Translations under genes and position numbers: made by a program
Notes under the pieces: model-generated
Seen by the model: the letters and a program-made list of their open reading frames with translations, nothing else
Databases searched by the model: none
Told to the model about the DNA's origin: nothing
Assembly: GCA_965198795.1 (NCBI GenBank)
Contig: OZ240674.1
Span: forward strand, 1,054,001 to 1,118,000
Reading direction: 5' to 3'
From: G965198795 sp965198795
GTDB taxonomy: Bacteria > Pseudomonadota > Alphaproteobacteria > Rhodospirillales > Casp-alpha2
DNA: 64,000 bases
In this document: positions 1-9,034 of the stretch, one piece after another
Layout: each line of letters begins with the position of its first letter
Position numbering within the stretch: the stretch's first letter is position 1

Positions 1-1
1 A

Positions 2-649
2 CTGGCGCTTCAATATCCGATCGGGAAACTGTCCGATCTGTTCGACCGGCGGCGGATCATTTTAGTGTGCGCCGTCATCACGGCATTTGTCTGCCTGGCC
101 CTGATCCCGGGCGAGGATTTCCCGCGTCTTGCCCTCTATGTCCTGACCGGGATTTTCGGCGGCTTGATCTTTATCTTCTATCCCCTGGCTGTCAGCTACA
201 CCAACGACTACCTGGAAGCCAGCGACATGGTGCCCGCGTCCGCGGGCCTGTTAATGGCCTATGGACTCGGCGCGACGCTGGGGCCGCTGACCGCTTCGGG
301 CATGATGGAGGCAACCGGTCCGTCCGGTTTATTCCTTTTCTGCGCCGTTGTCTCGGGCGGCATGGCCGGTTTCGCCCTTTATCGGATGACTCAACGCTCC
401 GCTCTGCCGGCCGGGGAACAGGCTGACTTCCAGTCCGTTACCACAACGACTTATATGGCCGCCGAACTTGATCCCAGGAGTGAATGGGATTTGACGGGCG
501 AAGTGGACGAGGACGGCGCCGTCATTCCGCGAATTGACGAGGATGACCAGGTGGATGACACAGCGTTATTATCCGTGACAGGCGGCATTACAGCAGAGGA
601 CTTGGATCCGGCGGAAGGCTCGTCGTCCTCCGGGGGAGCGCGTTCTTGA
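2..649 (+). CDS. MFS transporter, C-terminal part (cut by window start)
   Basis: The reading frame is open from base 2, so the start lies outside the window. The first residues (QYPIGKLSDLFDRRR) match the MFS loop motif A family G-x-L-a-D-r-x-G-R-r-r, followed by hydrophobic helices (about VCAVITAFVCLAL, LYVLTGIFGGLIFIF, a Gly-rich helix near LLMAYGLGATLG and FLFCAVVSGGMAGFAL). These correspond to the last four or five transmembrane segments of a 12-helix inner-membrane transporter. After the last helix comes a long soluble tail of about 80 residues rich in Asp and Glu, which is longer than usual for MFS proteins. The substrate cannot be read from this part. The next gene in the same direction is a response regulator 72 bp downstream. 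Confidence 0.8.
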   Translation: MALQYPIGKLSDLFDRRRIILVCAVITAFVCLALIPGEDFPRLALYVLTGIFGGLIFIFYPLAVSYTNDYLEASDMVPASAGLLMAYGLGATLGPLTASGMMEATGPSGLFLFCAVVSGGMAGFALYRMTQRSALPAGEQADFQSVTTTTYMAAELDPRSEWDLTGEVDEDGAVIPRIDEDDQVDDTALLSVTGGITAEDLDPAEGSSSSGGARS

Positions 650-721
650 TCCAAGGTTCTTGTCTAGAAATTTATCGTCTGTCATGGTGATGGCGATTTC
701 CTCATGCCGTTTCGAGAACTC

Positions 722-1102
722 ATGGCCGAATTGAAAAAGATTTTGTACGCGGAGGACGAGCCGGACATTCGCGCCGTCGCCCAATTGGCGTTGGAAGCCG
801 TCGGCGGGTTTGAGCTTTGTATGTGCGAGTCCGGCGTCGATGCGCTGGAAGCGGCGGACGGTTTTTCGCCCGACTTGATCTTGCTGGACGTCATGATGCC
901 GCATATGGACGGCCCGGCGACACTCGCCAAACTGCGGGAAATGCCGAAAATGACCGACATCCCGATCGTCTTCTTCACGGCTAAAGCCATGCCCGGCGAG
1001 ATTGAGCGCTTCAAGGAACTGGGCGCGCTGGATGTGATCTCTAAACCGTTCGACCCCATGACGCTCGCCGATCAAGTCCGCGCGATCTGGGAGACGCGGT
1101 AA
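722..1102 (+). CDS. Single-domain response regulator (CheY-like receiver)
   Basis: About 126 residues containing only a receiver domain. The acidic pocket is visible as the EDE near residue 11, the phospho-acceptor Asp lies in LILLDVMMP, the conserved Thr in VFFTAKA and the Lys in ISKPFDP. No output domain follows, so it should act by protein contact after phosphorylation by a histidine kinase, which is not in the window. The start at MAELKKILYAEDE fits the family better than the ATG six codons upstream (704); neither has a strong ribosome binding site. It is followed by a good intrinsic terminator. It converges with an ATPase/STAS-like gene that could also belong to a regulatory switch, but no link is proven. 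Confidence 0.88.
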   Translation: MAELKKILYAEDEPDIRAVAQLALEAVGGFELCMCESGVDALEAADGFSPDLILLDVMMPHMDGPATLAKLREMPKMTDIPIVFFTAKAMPGEIERFKELGALDVISKPFDPMTLADQVRAIWETR

Positions 1103-1136
1103 AGATATAGGCTTCGGGAGTCCCCATCCACTTTCC

Positions 1137-1177
1137 GAGGGAATACCGGTTCATGATTTCCCTCCGGCTCTTTTTTT
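1137..1177 (+). terminator. Intrinsic terminator after the response regulator
   Basis: GAGGGAA (from 1137) pairs with TTTCCCTC (ending 1164), followed by CGGCTC and seven T. It lies 35 bases after the stop codon of the receiver gene on the same strand. Confidence 0.75.
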
Positions 1178-1394
1178 GAATGCTCAAGACAAGAACGAAG
1201 CAAACGAGCGTATCGACAAGAAACCTAGGTGTTTTCTTCTCATTGCCTTCCGGCGGGATAACCCGATGAATCTTCATGGTTTTTGCCGGAACCGTGGCGG
1301 CTTCTTGATCAAGCGCCCGCAGCTTGAGCAAAGCTTGCTAGCGGACCCGCCGATGAAGACCCCCCGGAAGATAAGCTCTTCCCGGGCACATGGG

Positions 1395-2675
1395 TTATCC
1401 CAAACCGCCAGAGGCTGTATTTGACACGCGCTGTGTTATCGCCCGATCAATAAGGTTCTGAACTGTTTTATCGACGTTCTCCAGATGTATCAGCTTCATA
1501 AATCCAACCGGCCCTAATTCAGTAAAAATTCTTCCAAAAACCTCATCCGCGAAACTGCTTGAGATGATGGGAACGTCTTTAAAATCTATCCTTAGAACCG
1601 CGTTCGGGTTCATTTGGAGCAGGTTTGTGATTTTTACCTTTACCGATTTTCCCGCTTCCCTCGACCCGAATGAGGGGGTTTCGTCACGCAAATTGATGGT
1701 CATTTCCCCGTCGACGTCGCTCTCATACCTTCGTTCGACATAATCATACGGCGGATCATGGGGGGCTCCGCGGAACCGCAAAGCCTCGTCCAACAGCCCT
1801 TCCTTCGAGCAATCCACGCGAACCACGACGACAGTCCCGGGATAATACTGCCGTGACGGGGACAAGGAAACCCGCCCATCTTTCGAGGCTATCAAGTTCG
1901 CCAATCCAGAGTGTAATCGAAATTCTCCACCCGAACGAACCGCTATCGAGTAACTGCCAAAAAGGCCGTTACCCGCGTTTGTTTCCTTATCTCTCGTTAC
2001 TCCTTCCCTAATGGCTTCCTCAAGCGCTCTCTCATGGTTCTTAATTTCAAGAGAGTTCGGGATGCTAATACCGGCGTCCGCCACGATAAACTCAACATGA
2101 TACGTCTCCGGATATAATGAGACCTGCAAAAAACCGCCATGTTGAGTTTGGGCGTGATTCAGCACATTATCCGTGACCTCGTTCAAGGCCCACTCAAGCG
2201 CCTTGAGTTTGTTTCGATCAAATGCCGATAGCGATGAGAGTATCGCGTCAATTGCCCGGTCAACGGCGGCGTGTTGCCCGTCATGGGTTTTGTATTTGAT
2301 CGCGGGGACATTTTCCACGCCTTCATAATGAGACTCATCATGGCGCCGGGGGTCGATATAGTGCGCCCAGTTCGTGTTATTGAATAGCTTTTGAAGTTTC
2401 GGATCATCCGGCGGAATCAGGTCTATATCCACCCCTTCGGATTGGCGTTTGTGACAAATCGCCACCGTGGGAAGCATGAAGGACGAGGGCGCAAACGAAC
2501 AGTCGGAAAAATCCAACCGGATGTCCGTATAGCCCTGACGCTCCGTCAATACGTATAATCTTGACGCAAGTATGCGGAAATCTTCTTTGGGGACTTCGCC
2601 TGAAATGGAAATCTCATTGCCGCTCGACTCGATAGGCCGCCGGCGTTGCCGCATTTTCTGCCCGGTTTCTTCCAT
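1395..2675 (-). CDS. STAS-like / GHKL ATPase / DUF4325-type regulatory protein
   Basis: 426 residues in three parts. Residues about 20-110 look like a STAS-type alpha/beta fold (ISISGEV near the start, RLDFSDCSFAPSSF). Residues about 155-300 are a GHKL (HATPase_c) domain: EWALNEVTDNVLNHA is the N box, VADAGISIP the G1 box, and GNGLFGS a G2-like Gly stretch. Residues about 325-415 resemble the STAS-like DUF4325 domain (DFKDVPIISSSFADEVFG). Such proteins are thought to act like anti-sigma or partner-switch regulators; the target is unknown. There is no helix suggesting a membrane location. The DNA looks more AT-rich than its neighbours, and it sits next to a tRNA gene, so acquisition by transfer is possible. 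A hairpin at 1360-1385 may end its transcript. Confidence 0.7.
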   Translation of the reverse strand: MEETGQKMRQRRRPIESSGNEISISGEVPKEDFRILASRLYVLTERQGYTDIRLDFSDCSFAPSSFMLPTVAICHKRQSEGVDIDLIPPDDPKLQKLFNNTNWAHYIDPRRHDESHYEGVENVPAIKYKTHDGQHAAVDRAIDAILSSLSAFDRNKLKALEWALNEVTDNVLNHAQTQHGGFLQVSLYPETYHVEFIVADAGISIPNSLEIKNHERALEEAIREGVTRDKETNAGNGLFGSYSIAVRSGGEFRLHSGLANLIASKDGRVSLSPSRQYYPGTVVVVRVDCSKEGLLDEALRFRGAPHDPPYDYVERRYESDVDGEMTINLRDETPSFGSREAGKSVKVKITNLLQMNPNAVLRIDFKDVPIISSSFADEVFGRIFTELGPVGFMKLIHLENVDKTVQNLIDRAITQRVSNTASGGLG

Positions 2676-2779
2676 GTTTTGACCAATATGTTCTCAACAT
2701 GCCCGAAAAACGGCGTCACGGACATAGCCCCGCTGCTCAAACAAAGGGTTTGGCGGCGGACATGGGCGTTCGGGGACGA

Positions 2780-2856
2780 TGGCTGGGGTGCTAGGATTCG
2801 AACCTAGGAATGCCGATACCAAAAACCGGTGCGTTAGACCACTTCGCCACACCCCA
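2780..2856 (-). tRNA. tRNA-Gln (TTG anticodon)
   Basis: On the minus strand the acceptor arm TGGGGTG pairs with CACCCCA, followed by discriminator G and an encoded CCA. The T arm holds GGTTCGAATCC. The anticodon loop reads T-T-TTG-G-T within CGGTTTTTGGTATCGG, giving TTG, which reads CAA and identifies glutamine. The length is 77 nt with CCA. Confidence 0.95.
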
Positions 2857-2956
2857 GTGCCACTTCGCCGCGCCGCTTGGCGCTAACAAGACGCGGACCA
2901 TAATAATTAACGCTCAACCCCGCAAGCGCGTTTTCAACGCCATTTCACCGAGCGAT

Positions 2957-3826
2957 TCAGGCGAGCAGATTTCCAGCCCGCACCCACCAGCCGGGACGAG
3001 CGGCGGCCAGGACGGCGGCGGCGTCCTTGGCGGCGGCGGCGGAGCCAAATAACCCAAGACACGTCGCGCCAGACCCCATCATGCGAGCCAGCAACAAGCC
3101 GTCCGTTTGTTCAAGCGCGCGCAACGCCTCGCCGATAACGGGAGCCAGGGAAACGGCTGCTTCCGTGAGACCGTTCCGACGGCTTTTCAGGAGTCTCGCC
3201 AAGTGGGCGGCGTCCTGGATAGGGCCGCCGAAGCGGTCCGACACCTGGAACGGACCGGTTCGCGCCCTGAAGACCGGCGGCGTCGGGACATAAACGCCCG
3301 GATTAACCAGAACGATAGCGGCGGAGGGCAAAGGGGGCGCGTCGGCGATCTTCTCGCCAACGCCGCCCATATAGGCCGACCGCCCGTGAAAACAGACAGG
3401 CACGTCCGCCCCCAATGGCGAACACAGGGCCTTGACGTCATCCTTGCTTAAAGAGACGTTCCAGAGCGCCGCCAGGGCGTGCAGGGCGGCGGCCGCGTCG
3501 GCGGAACCTCCACCGACGCCGGATGCGATGGGCAGGTTCTTGGTCAACGTAAGCCTGGCGCCGGACGGCGCGCCCGCAGCTTTCCGCAAGGCCCGCGCGG
3601 CCTGCAGAACCAGGTTGTCCGGTTCGTCCGCCAAATCCGCGCCGAACGGGCCGTCAACGCCGAGGCTGAGCGAACCGGCGGGTTCGGCGACCACCACGTC
3701 GCCAATATCCGCGAACGCGACGAGACTATCCAGTGTGTGGCGGCCATCGTCCCGCTTGCCGGTGACGTGCAGGTAAAGGTTCAACTTGGCCGGCGCGAAT
3801 ATCCGGACCGGGGCGCCGTCAGCCAT
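2957..3826 (-). CDS. ispE: 4-diphosphocytidyl-2-C-methyl-D-erythritol kinase
   Basis: 289 residues of the GHMP kinase family, close to the usual IspE length. It phosphorylates CDP-methylerythritol with ATP in the MEP route to isoprenoids, in the cytosol. Visible motifs are PAKLNLYLHVTGKR at the N-terminus (substrate site with Lys), the ATP loop PIASGVGGGSADAAA at about 102-116, LGADVPVC, and the C-terminal GHMP motif MMGSGATCLGLF. Its start overlaps the end of the upstream TPR gene by 8 bp, so the two are co-transcribed and probably translationally coupled; this TPR-ispE pairing is known in alphaproteobacteria. The tRNA-Gln gene follows on the same strand. Confidence 0.97.
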   Translation of the reverse strand: MADGAPVRIFAPAKLNLYLHVTGKRDDGRHTLDSLVAFADIGDVVVAEPAGSLSLGVDGPFGADLADEPDNLVLQAARALRKAAGAPSGARLTLTKNLPIASGVGGGSADAAAALHALAALWNVSLSKDDVKALCSPLGADVPVCFHGRSAYMGGVGEKIADAPPLPSAAIVLVNPGVYVPTPPVFRARTGPFQVSDRFGGPIQDAAHLARLLKSRRNGLTEAAVSLAPVIGEALRALEQTDGLLLARMMGSGATCLGLFGSAAAAKDAAAVLAAARPGWWVRAGNLLA

Positions 3827-5531
3827 CCAGGCCCTGCTTCAATTTCTTTTCAATCAGTTTGACCTGACCCGGTTCGGGATCAAGGTTTAGCGCCCGGCGC
3901 CATTGGAATCGCGCTTCGCGCTCTCTGCCCACTTTCCAATAAGCGTCGCCCAGGTGATCGTTGATCACCGGATCCTGAGGACGAAGCTCGATCGCGCGTT
4001 CCAGTTCACGAACGGCCCCTTCGTAGTCGCCGAGGCGGAAATAAGCCCAACCCAGGCTGTCAACTATATAGCCGTCGTGGGGTTGCTGCTCGACCGCCTT
4101 TTCGATCATCGCGCGCGCTTCGTCCAGATTGACTCCCTGATCAATCCAGGAATAACCCAGATAGTTCAGGATTAAAGGATCGTTGGGGCGGAATTCCAAA
4201 GCCTTCTTAAGGTCTTTCTCGGCCTTCGCCCATTGTTTGGACCGCTCAAGGACAATGCCGCGCGCGTAAAGCAACTGAGTGTCGGAAACATCGAGAGGCA
4301 GAGAGCGTTCGACCGCTTTGTCGTAAGCCGCCGCCGCTTCCTTGTATTTCTCCATTCGGCGCAGCAGGTCCCCCAGAACAACGTATGGATCGGCGACGTC
4401 CGGTCGCTGTCCAGAGAGCGCGGTCAATCGGGATTCGGCTTCTTTCGCGCGTTTCAAATCACCAAGCAGGCCCGCCGTTTGCAATTGACCCGGCCAATCA
4501 TAAGCGGAGCCGGACGCGATGCTTTCATACATCTCGATCGCGCGCTCATCGCGGCCCTCACGTTCGAGGATGGCGCCCATGGTATAGCGCAGCACGGGAA
4601 ACTCCGGTTTCAGATAAAGCGCCAAATGCCCGAGCGCCAAGGCGGTCTCGTACACCTGATCCTGGTTCAAGGATGTCGCAATGCCGAACAATCCCTCGGC
4701 GACCCCGGCCTGCGGAGTCGGGACCAGGGCGGCCGGTTTCCCGCCTGCCTTCAGCCGCTCCAACTCGCCGTCGAAAATGCGCGAGTTCGGGTTGCTTTTC
4801 AAATACAGGCGATAGACCGCTTCCGCCAGTTCCGGCTTGCCGTCCAATTCATAAATGTTGCCCAAGAGGTGTGAGACCCTGGCGCTGGGGGAGCTGCGCC
4901 CTTCGGTGACGGTGATCAGACTTTTGGCGGCGGCTTCCGTGTCGCCGGTCTGGTGCTGGATCAGCGCGGAGTGAATACCGGCAAGGCTGGGAACCCGGTC
5001 TGCGAGGGATTTCAAATCCGTCACGCCCGCGTCCGCTTGGCCCAGTCCGGCTTTGATCCAGGCGCTCAGCAACGGTTTGGCGTAGAGACCCAGACCCCGG
5101 TTGGTTAGCTTTTCGGCCAAGAGGGACGCTCGCTTGTATTCCTTACGTTTCAGGTCGTCGACGATGACCGCGATCCGGGCAATGGTCTGATCCGGCTCTT
5201 GTTCTAGGTACTTGCGGGCGAGAGGAATGGCTTCTTCCATGCGCCCTTCAACCAAAGTGACGATAAAAGCCTGACGCAAAAGGCCGGGCGTTTCCGGCGC
5301 CTTAGCCAAAGCCGCCAGCAGATAATCCGAAGCCGCGCCAAGATCGCGGGCCCGCCGCGCATGAAGGCCGGCCAGGTAATTGCCTGTGAAATTATTGCTG
5401 AGGACATTCAACTCCGCACGCGGCCTGGCCGCCGCGGAATCAGCGATCCACATGCTGAAAAACACGCCGCCAACGAGGAAAGGCGCCGCCAAGGCGCCGA
5501 GAGTCAAACGAAGGGATGAAGAAAGCCGCAT
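3819..5531 (-). CDS. TPR repeat protein with N-terminal signal or anchor
   Basis: 570 residues. The N-terminus (MRLSSSLRLTLGALAAPFLVGGVFFSM) is a signal peptide or membrane anchor, and the mature part is built from tetratricopeptide repeats, clear from residue 55 on and strongest near the end (ILNYLGYSWIDQGVNLDEA, YIVDSLGWAYFRLGDYEGA, VINDHLGDAYWKVGREREA). TPR proteins of this class are envelope scaffolds. No catalytic motif is seen. The start has an AAGGCAG ribosome binding site. It overlaps ispE by 8 bp. Confidence 0.9.
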   Translation of the reverse strand: MRLSSSLRLTLGALAAPFLVGGVFFSMWIADSAAARPRAELNVLSNNFTGNYLAGLHARRARDLGAASDYLLAALAKAPETPGLLRQAFIVTLVEGRMEEAIPLARKYLEQEPDQTIARIAVIVDDLKRKEYKRASLLAEKLTNRGLGLYAKPLLSAWIKAGLGQADAGVTDLKSLADRVPSLAGIHSALIQHQTGDTEAAAKSLITVTEGRSSPSARVSHLLGNIYELDGKPELAEAVYRLYLKSNPNSRIFDGELERLKAGGKPAALVPTPQAGVAEGLFGIATSLNQDQVYETALALGHLALYLKPEFPVLRYTMGAILEREGRDERAIEMYESIASGSAYDWPGQLQTAGLLGDLKRAKEAESRLTALSGQRPDVADPYVVLGDLLRRMEKYKEAAAAYDKAVERSLPLDVSDTQLLYARGIVLERSKQWAKAEKDLKKALEFRPNDPLILNYLGYSWIDQGVNLDEARAMIEKAVEQQPHDGYIVDSLGWAYFRLGDYEGAVRELERAIELRPQDPVINDHLGDAYWKVGREREARFQWRRALNLDPEPGQVKLIEKKLKQGLDG

Positions 5532-5790
5532 TCTGCCTTGCCGTTAATAAGAATTGAGAAAGTCTATCCGAGTGTCAGGAGCGGGCGCAAACGCTGTTCG
5601 CGCCGATCACGAAACTGCCGTTGGAATTTTCCGTACAATGATTCGCGTCAGGCAATCCATAAATTCTTGATGACGGACGTTTATCGGTTCCCATGAGGTT
5701 TGATCCGTCATTCCCGCGCCCACACTTTGTCACTCCCACTCCCTTATTCCGTCACCACCGCGTTATTATTTCATCACCCCCGCCCTCCTT

Positions 5791-5816
5791 GTCACCCCCG
5801 CGAAGGCGGGAATGAC
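5791..5816. repeat. Partial copy of the CCCGCGAAGGCGGG inverted repeat
   Basis: GTCACCCCCGCGAAGGCGGG followed by AATGAC is the same palindromic arm found at the ends of the complete elements at 6832, 34339 and 46651. Shorter decayed units lie upstream from 5709. Confidence 0.7.
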
Positions 5817-6024
5817 AAAATGGGGGACGGGAACGACAGAAGCAAAAGCGCAGGACGACTCCGTCGTGAACCTCAACGAAACGCCGCGCCTTGAGGGGCG
5901 CGTTTCGCGGGTCGATCCCACGAAAATCGGGCGTTCGCGATCCGTCGCGACGCTCTTCTCTTTATCAAACGCGCATTCCCCTATAACGTAGCCCTTGGAA
6001 CCGAGACGCACGGTTCCGGGGATT

Positions 6025-6163
6025 GGAAACCCCGACGTAAGTGGTTTGGCATTGGCCAAAATAATGCCGTCCTTGACCTATGGTCGGGGAGCTTGGGCTA
6101 TGTCCAGGCTTCACGGCTAAAAACCCAAGGGCCGTCTTACGTCGGTTTTCCAACTCCCCGATC
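6025..6163. other. Nested inverted repeats, possible structured RNA or small mobile relic
   Basis: GGAAACCCCGACGTAAG at 6025-6041 is nearly the reverse complement of CTTACGTCGGTTTTCC at 6136-6151. A second pair, TCGGGGAGCTTGG near 6084-6096 with CCAACTCCCCGA at 6150-6161, overlaps it. Both cannot form at once, so the sequence has two alternative folds. It lies about 70 bases before the secreted nuclease gene. No known RNA family is recognised. Confidence 0.35.
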
Positions 6164-6229
6164 ACCAGGATCAATTGAAGCCATCTTGCGGTAGGCGTGC
6201 CGCAAGCCCTGGCCTCAGTGGGGAGTTCG

Positions 6230-6748
6230 ATGAACGCCGCGCCCTATGTGGCCGTCCTGATCATCGGTCTTGTCGTGTCCGCGCGGTCCATGTCCGACGG
6301 CGGCGGCTTGGTTCGCGTGGTCGATGGCGATTCGATAAATCTGGGTAAGGAACGCCATCGGCTACAAGGTATCGACGCGCCGGAGCGGAACCAACATTGC
6401 CGAAAGTTCGATGGGTCTAAGTGGCCGTGCGGATCGGCGGCGACGAAGGCCCTGATCGAAAAGATCGGCGGCAACCCGGTTTCCTGCCATACCCGCGGTC
6501 GGGACCGGTACGGACGGTTCCTTTCCGTCTGCCACGTGGGCGGCGTGAACTTGAACCGGTGGATGGTCTTGAACGGCTGGGCCGTCGCATACCGCCGATA
6601 TTCCGCCCGGTTCGTCCCCGAGGAAACCAAAGCCAAACACCGCCGCCTGGGCCTTTGGTCCGGTCGTTTCGTCAAGCCCCGGGACTGGCGGCGTGGCAAG
6701 CGTCTTTCGTCCAGCCCGACGATGACCGAAAGGAACGAGAAACCATGA
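6230..6748 (+). CDS. Secreted staphylococcal-nuclease-like protein
   Basis: 172 residues. An N-terminal hydrophobic segment (YVAVLIIGLVVSA) acts as signal or anchor. The SNase fold follows: VRVVDGDSINL, RLQGIDAPER with the catalytic Arg and Asp, GRDRYGRFLSVC, LNRWMVLNGWAVAYRRY. These match the OB-fold thermonuclease family, which cuts DNA or RNA with calcium. The ATG at 6230 is chosen because GGGGAG lies 5 bases upstream; an ATG at 6197 in frame lacks such a site. The short basic C-terminal tail is poorly conserved. Its role (periplasmic nucleic acid degradation) is inferred. Confidence 0.88.
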   Translation: MNAAPYVAVLIIGLVVSARSMSDGGGLVRVVDGDSINLGKERHRLQGIDAPERNQHCRKFDGSKWPCGSAATKALIEKIGGNPVSCHTRGRDRYGRFLSVCHVGGVNLNRWMVLNGWAVAYRRYSARFVPEETKAKHRRLGLWSGRFVKPRDWRRGKRLSSSPTMTERNEKP

Positions 6749-6831
6749 GTCTGGAAAACCGCCCTTCCCGCAAGGGCGGAGCCCGGATGACGATCCCTCA
6801 TGGCGTCGGCGCGTCATTCCCGTCTTCACCT

Positions 6832-6971
6832 TGTCATCCCCGCGAAGGCGGGGGTCCAGGGCGTCCTTCGTCGCGCATGAGCGGTTGTCGCGCGTGACCG
6901 GCCATCATTACTCCCGGCAGGCCGGAACAACGCGGACCGCCGCGCTGGATTCCCGCCTTCGCGGGAATGAC
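6832..6971. repeat. Dispersed inverted-repeat element, copy 1
   Basis: The left arm GTCATCCCCGCGAAGGCGGG plus GGTCCAG and the right arm CTGGATTCCCGCCTTCGCGG plus GAATGAC are reverse complements. Between them is a conserved core with GCATGAGCGG and CGCGTGAC. Further single units (GCGGGAATGAC) follow to about 7034. The spacer 6749-7056 between the nuclease gene and ETF-QO holds nothing else. Confidence 0.85.
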
Positions 6972-7056
6972 AAAGAAAGAGCGGGAATGACGAAACAAGA
7001 GCGCGGGGGTGACAAAGAAGGGCCGGGAATGACAAAGCGGGACGACGGGCCGGAGG

Positions 7057-8706
7057 TCACATATTCGGATAATTCGGCCCCTCGCCGCCTTGGGGCGCGA
7101 TCCAGTCGATGTTCTGGCTGGGGTCCTTGATGTCGCACGTTTTGCAGTGAACGCAGTTCTGGGCGTTGATATTGAACCGCGTCTCTCCGTCCACCTCGAC
7201 ATATTCATAGACGCCGGCCGGGCAGAAGCGCGCCTCCGGCCCCTGGTATGTCGGCCAGTTGAGTTTCATGGGCGCCGCATCATCCTTCAGCGTCAAATGC
7301 ACCGGCTGGTTTTCCTCATGGAAGGCGCCCGAGAGATAGACGCTGGATGGTCTGTCGAAACTGATCTTCCCGTCGGGTTTTGGATAGTCAATGGGTTTGC
7401 ACCGGCTCGCGGGTTTCAGCGCGGAATGATCGTCATGATGCTTGAAGGTCCAGGGCGCGCCGCCGCGGAAGATAAAGACGTCCAATGCGGAATAGGCCAA
7501 GGCGGGCAACAGGCCCCATTTGAACGCCGGGCGAATGTTCCGGGCTTTCTTCAGTTCCTTCCAAACCCAGCTGTCTTTGACTTTTTCCGTATAGGCGGGC
7601 AGGCCGTCTTTGGGGGCGGCTCCGGATTTCAGCGCCTCGGCGACGGCTTCCGCCGCCAGCATACCGGTCTTCATGGCCGTGTGACTGCCCTTAATTTTGG
7701 GCGTGTTGAGGAAGCCTGCGGAACAGCCGATCAAGCAGCCGCCCGGGAATTCAAGCCCGGGAATGGATTGCCAGCCGCCTTCGTTCAGCGCGCGGGCCCC
7801 ATAGGTAATCCGCCGTCCGCCCTCGAACACATCGCGGATGCTTGGGTGTGTCTTGAACCGTTGGAACTCGTCAAAAGGCGAAAGATACGGGTTGGCGTAA
7901 TCAAGACCCACGACGAAGCCCACGGCGACCTGGTTGTTTTCCAGGTGATAGAGAAACGATCCGCCGTAAGTCGCATGGTCTAAAGGCCAGCCGATGGTGT
8001 GAACGATCAGGCCCTCCCGATGTTTTTCCGGATCGACTTCCCAGAGTTCCTTGACGCCGACGCCGTAGGTTTGCGGGTCGGCCGGAACGCCGCGCGGACT
8101 CTTGTCGCGCAGCTTGAAGCGCTCCATGAGCCGCTTGGACAGATGGCCGCGGCATCCCTCGGCGAACAGCGTGTATTTGGCGTGCAACTCCATCCCCAGC
8201 TGGTGCTGCGGACCCGGCGTGCCGTCCGGGTTCAGGCCCATGTCTCCCGTTGCGACGCCCTTGACGGCGCCATCGTCATCGAACAGGATTTCCGCCGCCG
8301 CGAAACCGGGATAAACCTCGACGCCCGCGGCTTCCGCCTGTTCGCCAAGCCAGCGAACCAACAGGCCAAGCGAGATGATGTAGTTGCCGTGATTCCGCAT
8401 GGCCGGCGGCGTCGGCATGGGCAGATCACCGCCGGGGCCCAAGAAAAGAAACTTGTCCTTCCTGGCGGGTGTGTTCAGCGGCGCGCTTTTTTCTTTCCAG
8501 TCGGGGATAAGCTCATTGAGCGCGGTCGGCTCGAAAACGGCGCCCGACAAAATATGGGCGCCCACTTCCGAACCTTTTTCGATGACGCAGACGCTGATTT
8601 CCCGGCCCGTCTCCTCGGCGAGCTGTCTCAAGCGGATCGCAGCGGCCAGACCTGACGGCCCCGCGCCCACGACCACCACGTCAAATTCCATGGACTCCCG
8701 TTGCAT
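7057..8706 (-). CDS. Electron transfer flavoprotein-ubiquinone oxidoreductase
   Basis: About 549 residues, the usual ETF-QO length. It passes electrons from reduced ETF (fatty acid and amino acid oxidation) to ubiquinone at the inner membrane. The FAD-binding loop is VVVVGAGPSGLAAAIRL near the start; GGCLIGCSAGFLNTPKIKGSH is the typical second FAD or quinone segment; the C-terminal 4Fe-4S part shows CPAGVYEYVE and NAQNCVHCKTCDIKDPSQNI with the four cysteines. The start at MQRESMEFDVVVVG is preferred over the ATG 12 codons upstream because the extra part (basic, RKHNKRKTG) is not typical. It is transcribed alone. Confidence 0.96.
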   Translation of the reverse strand: MQRESMEFDVVVVGAGPSGLAAAIRLRQLAEETGREISVCVIEKGSEVGAHILSGAVFEPTALNELIPDWKEKSAPLNTPARKDKFLFLGPGGDLPMPTPPAMRNHGNYIISLGLLVRWLGEQAEAAGVEVYPGFAAAEILFDDDGAVKGVATGDMGLNPDGTPGPQHQLGMELHAKYTLFAEGCRGHLSKRLMERFKLRDKSPRGVPADPQTYGVGVKELWEVDPEKHREGLIVHTIGWPLDHATYGGSFLYHLENNQVAVGFVVGLDYANPYLSPFDEFQRFKTHPSIRDVFEGGRRITYGARALNEGGWQSIPGLEFPGGCLIGCSAGFLNTPKIKGSHTAMKTGMLAAEAVAEALKSGAAPKDGLPAYTEKVKDSWVWKELKKARNIRPAFKWGLLPALAYSALDVFIFRGGAPWTFKHHDDHSALKPASRCKPIDYPKPDGKISFDRPSSVYLSGAFHEENQPVHLTLKDDAAPMKLNWPTYQGPEARFCPAGVYEYVEVDGETRFNINAQNCVHCKTCDIKDPSQNIDWIAPQGGEGPNYPNM

Positions 8707-9034
8707 ATGCGGCCCCGTTTTCCTCTTGTTGTGTTTTCGCACCGGCTGAGCGCCGGCACGTTTAGCGGTTTATAGCAACTGGATAACGGACTGAAAACGA
8801 CGCCGCGTGAGTAAACAGCGAAAAATCGGGTCGAACGCCCGGTTAATCAGATTTGCGCTGACTTCGATGGTTCCAGGATGGTTCTAAAAAGTAACCGAAA
8901 TGTCCGGGGAACATTCCTGAAACCAATCAGGCTTGAAACCAATCGGGGGACCATTCCGCGCGGGTGGGCGGCTTGAAAATAAACCAGGCATTTTCGAGGT
9001 TCAATCTTGGGCCGAAAAGCCCTAACCTTGAAGT
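8707..9034. other. Divergent promoter region, 328 bp
   Basis: This separates ETF-QO (minus) from the UDG gene (plus). It must contain both promoters. I see no clear operator, terminator or RNA gene; the short direct repeat GAAACCAATC occurs twice (about 8918 and 8935). Confidence 0.5.

Larger units (their letters stand above)
5532..6229. other. Intergenic region of about 700 bp with repeat debris and inverted repeats
   Basis: No gene is supported here. The 5700-5820 part holds several degenerate GTCATTCCCGC-type units and one complete dyad at 5791-5816 (the same family as the larger repeats further on). The 5980-6165 part has two nested inverted repeats, described separately. Open frames in this stretch have no recognisable product. 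Confidence 0.6.

Noticed and set aside
5766..6059. 97-codon minus-strand frame over the repeat region before the nuclease gene
   Set aside because: It consists partly of the dispersed repeat and has no family match.
6098..6130. Resemblance of GGCTAAAAA to a SAM-II riboswitch
   Set aside because: Only this short string matches; the required pseudoknot stems are not present, and the gene downstream is a nuclease.
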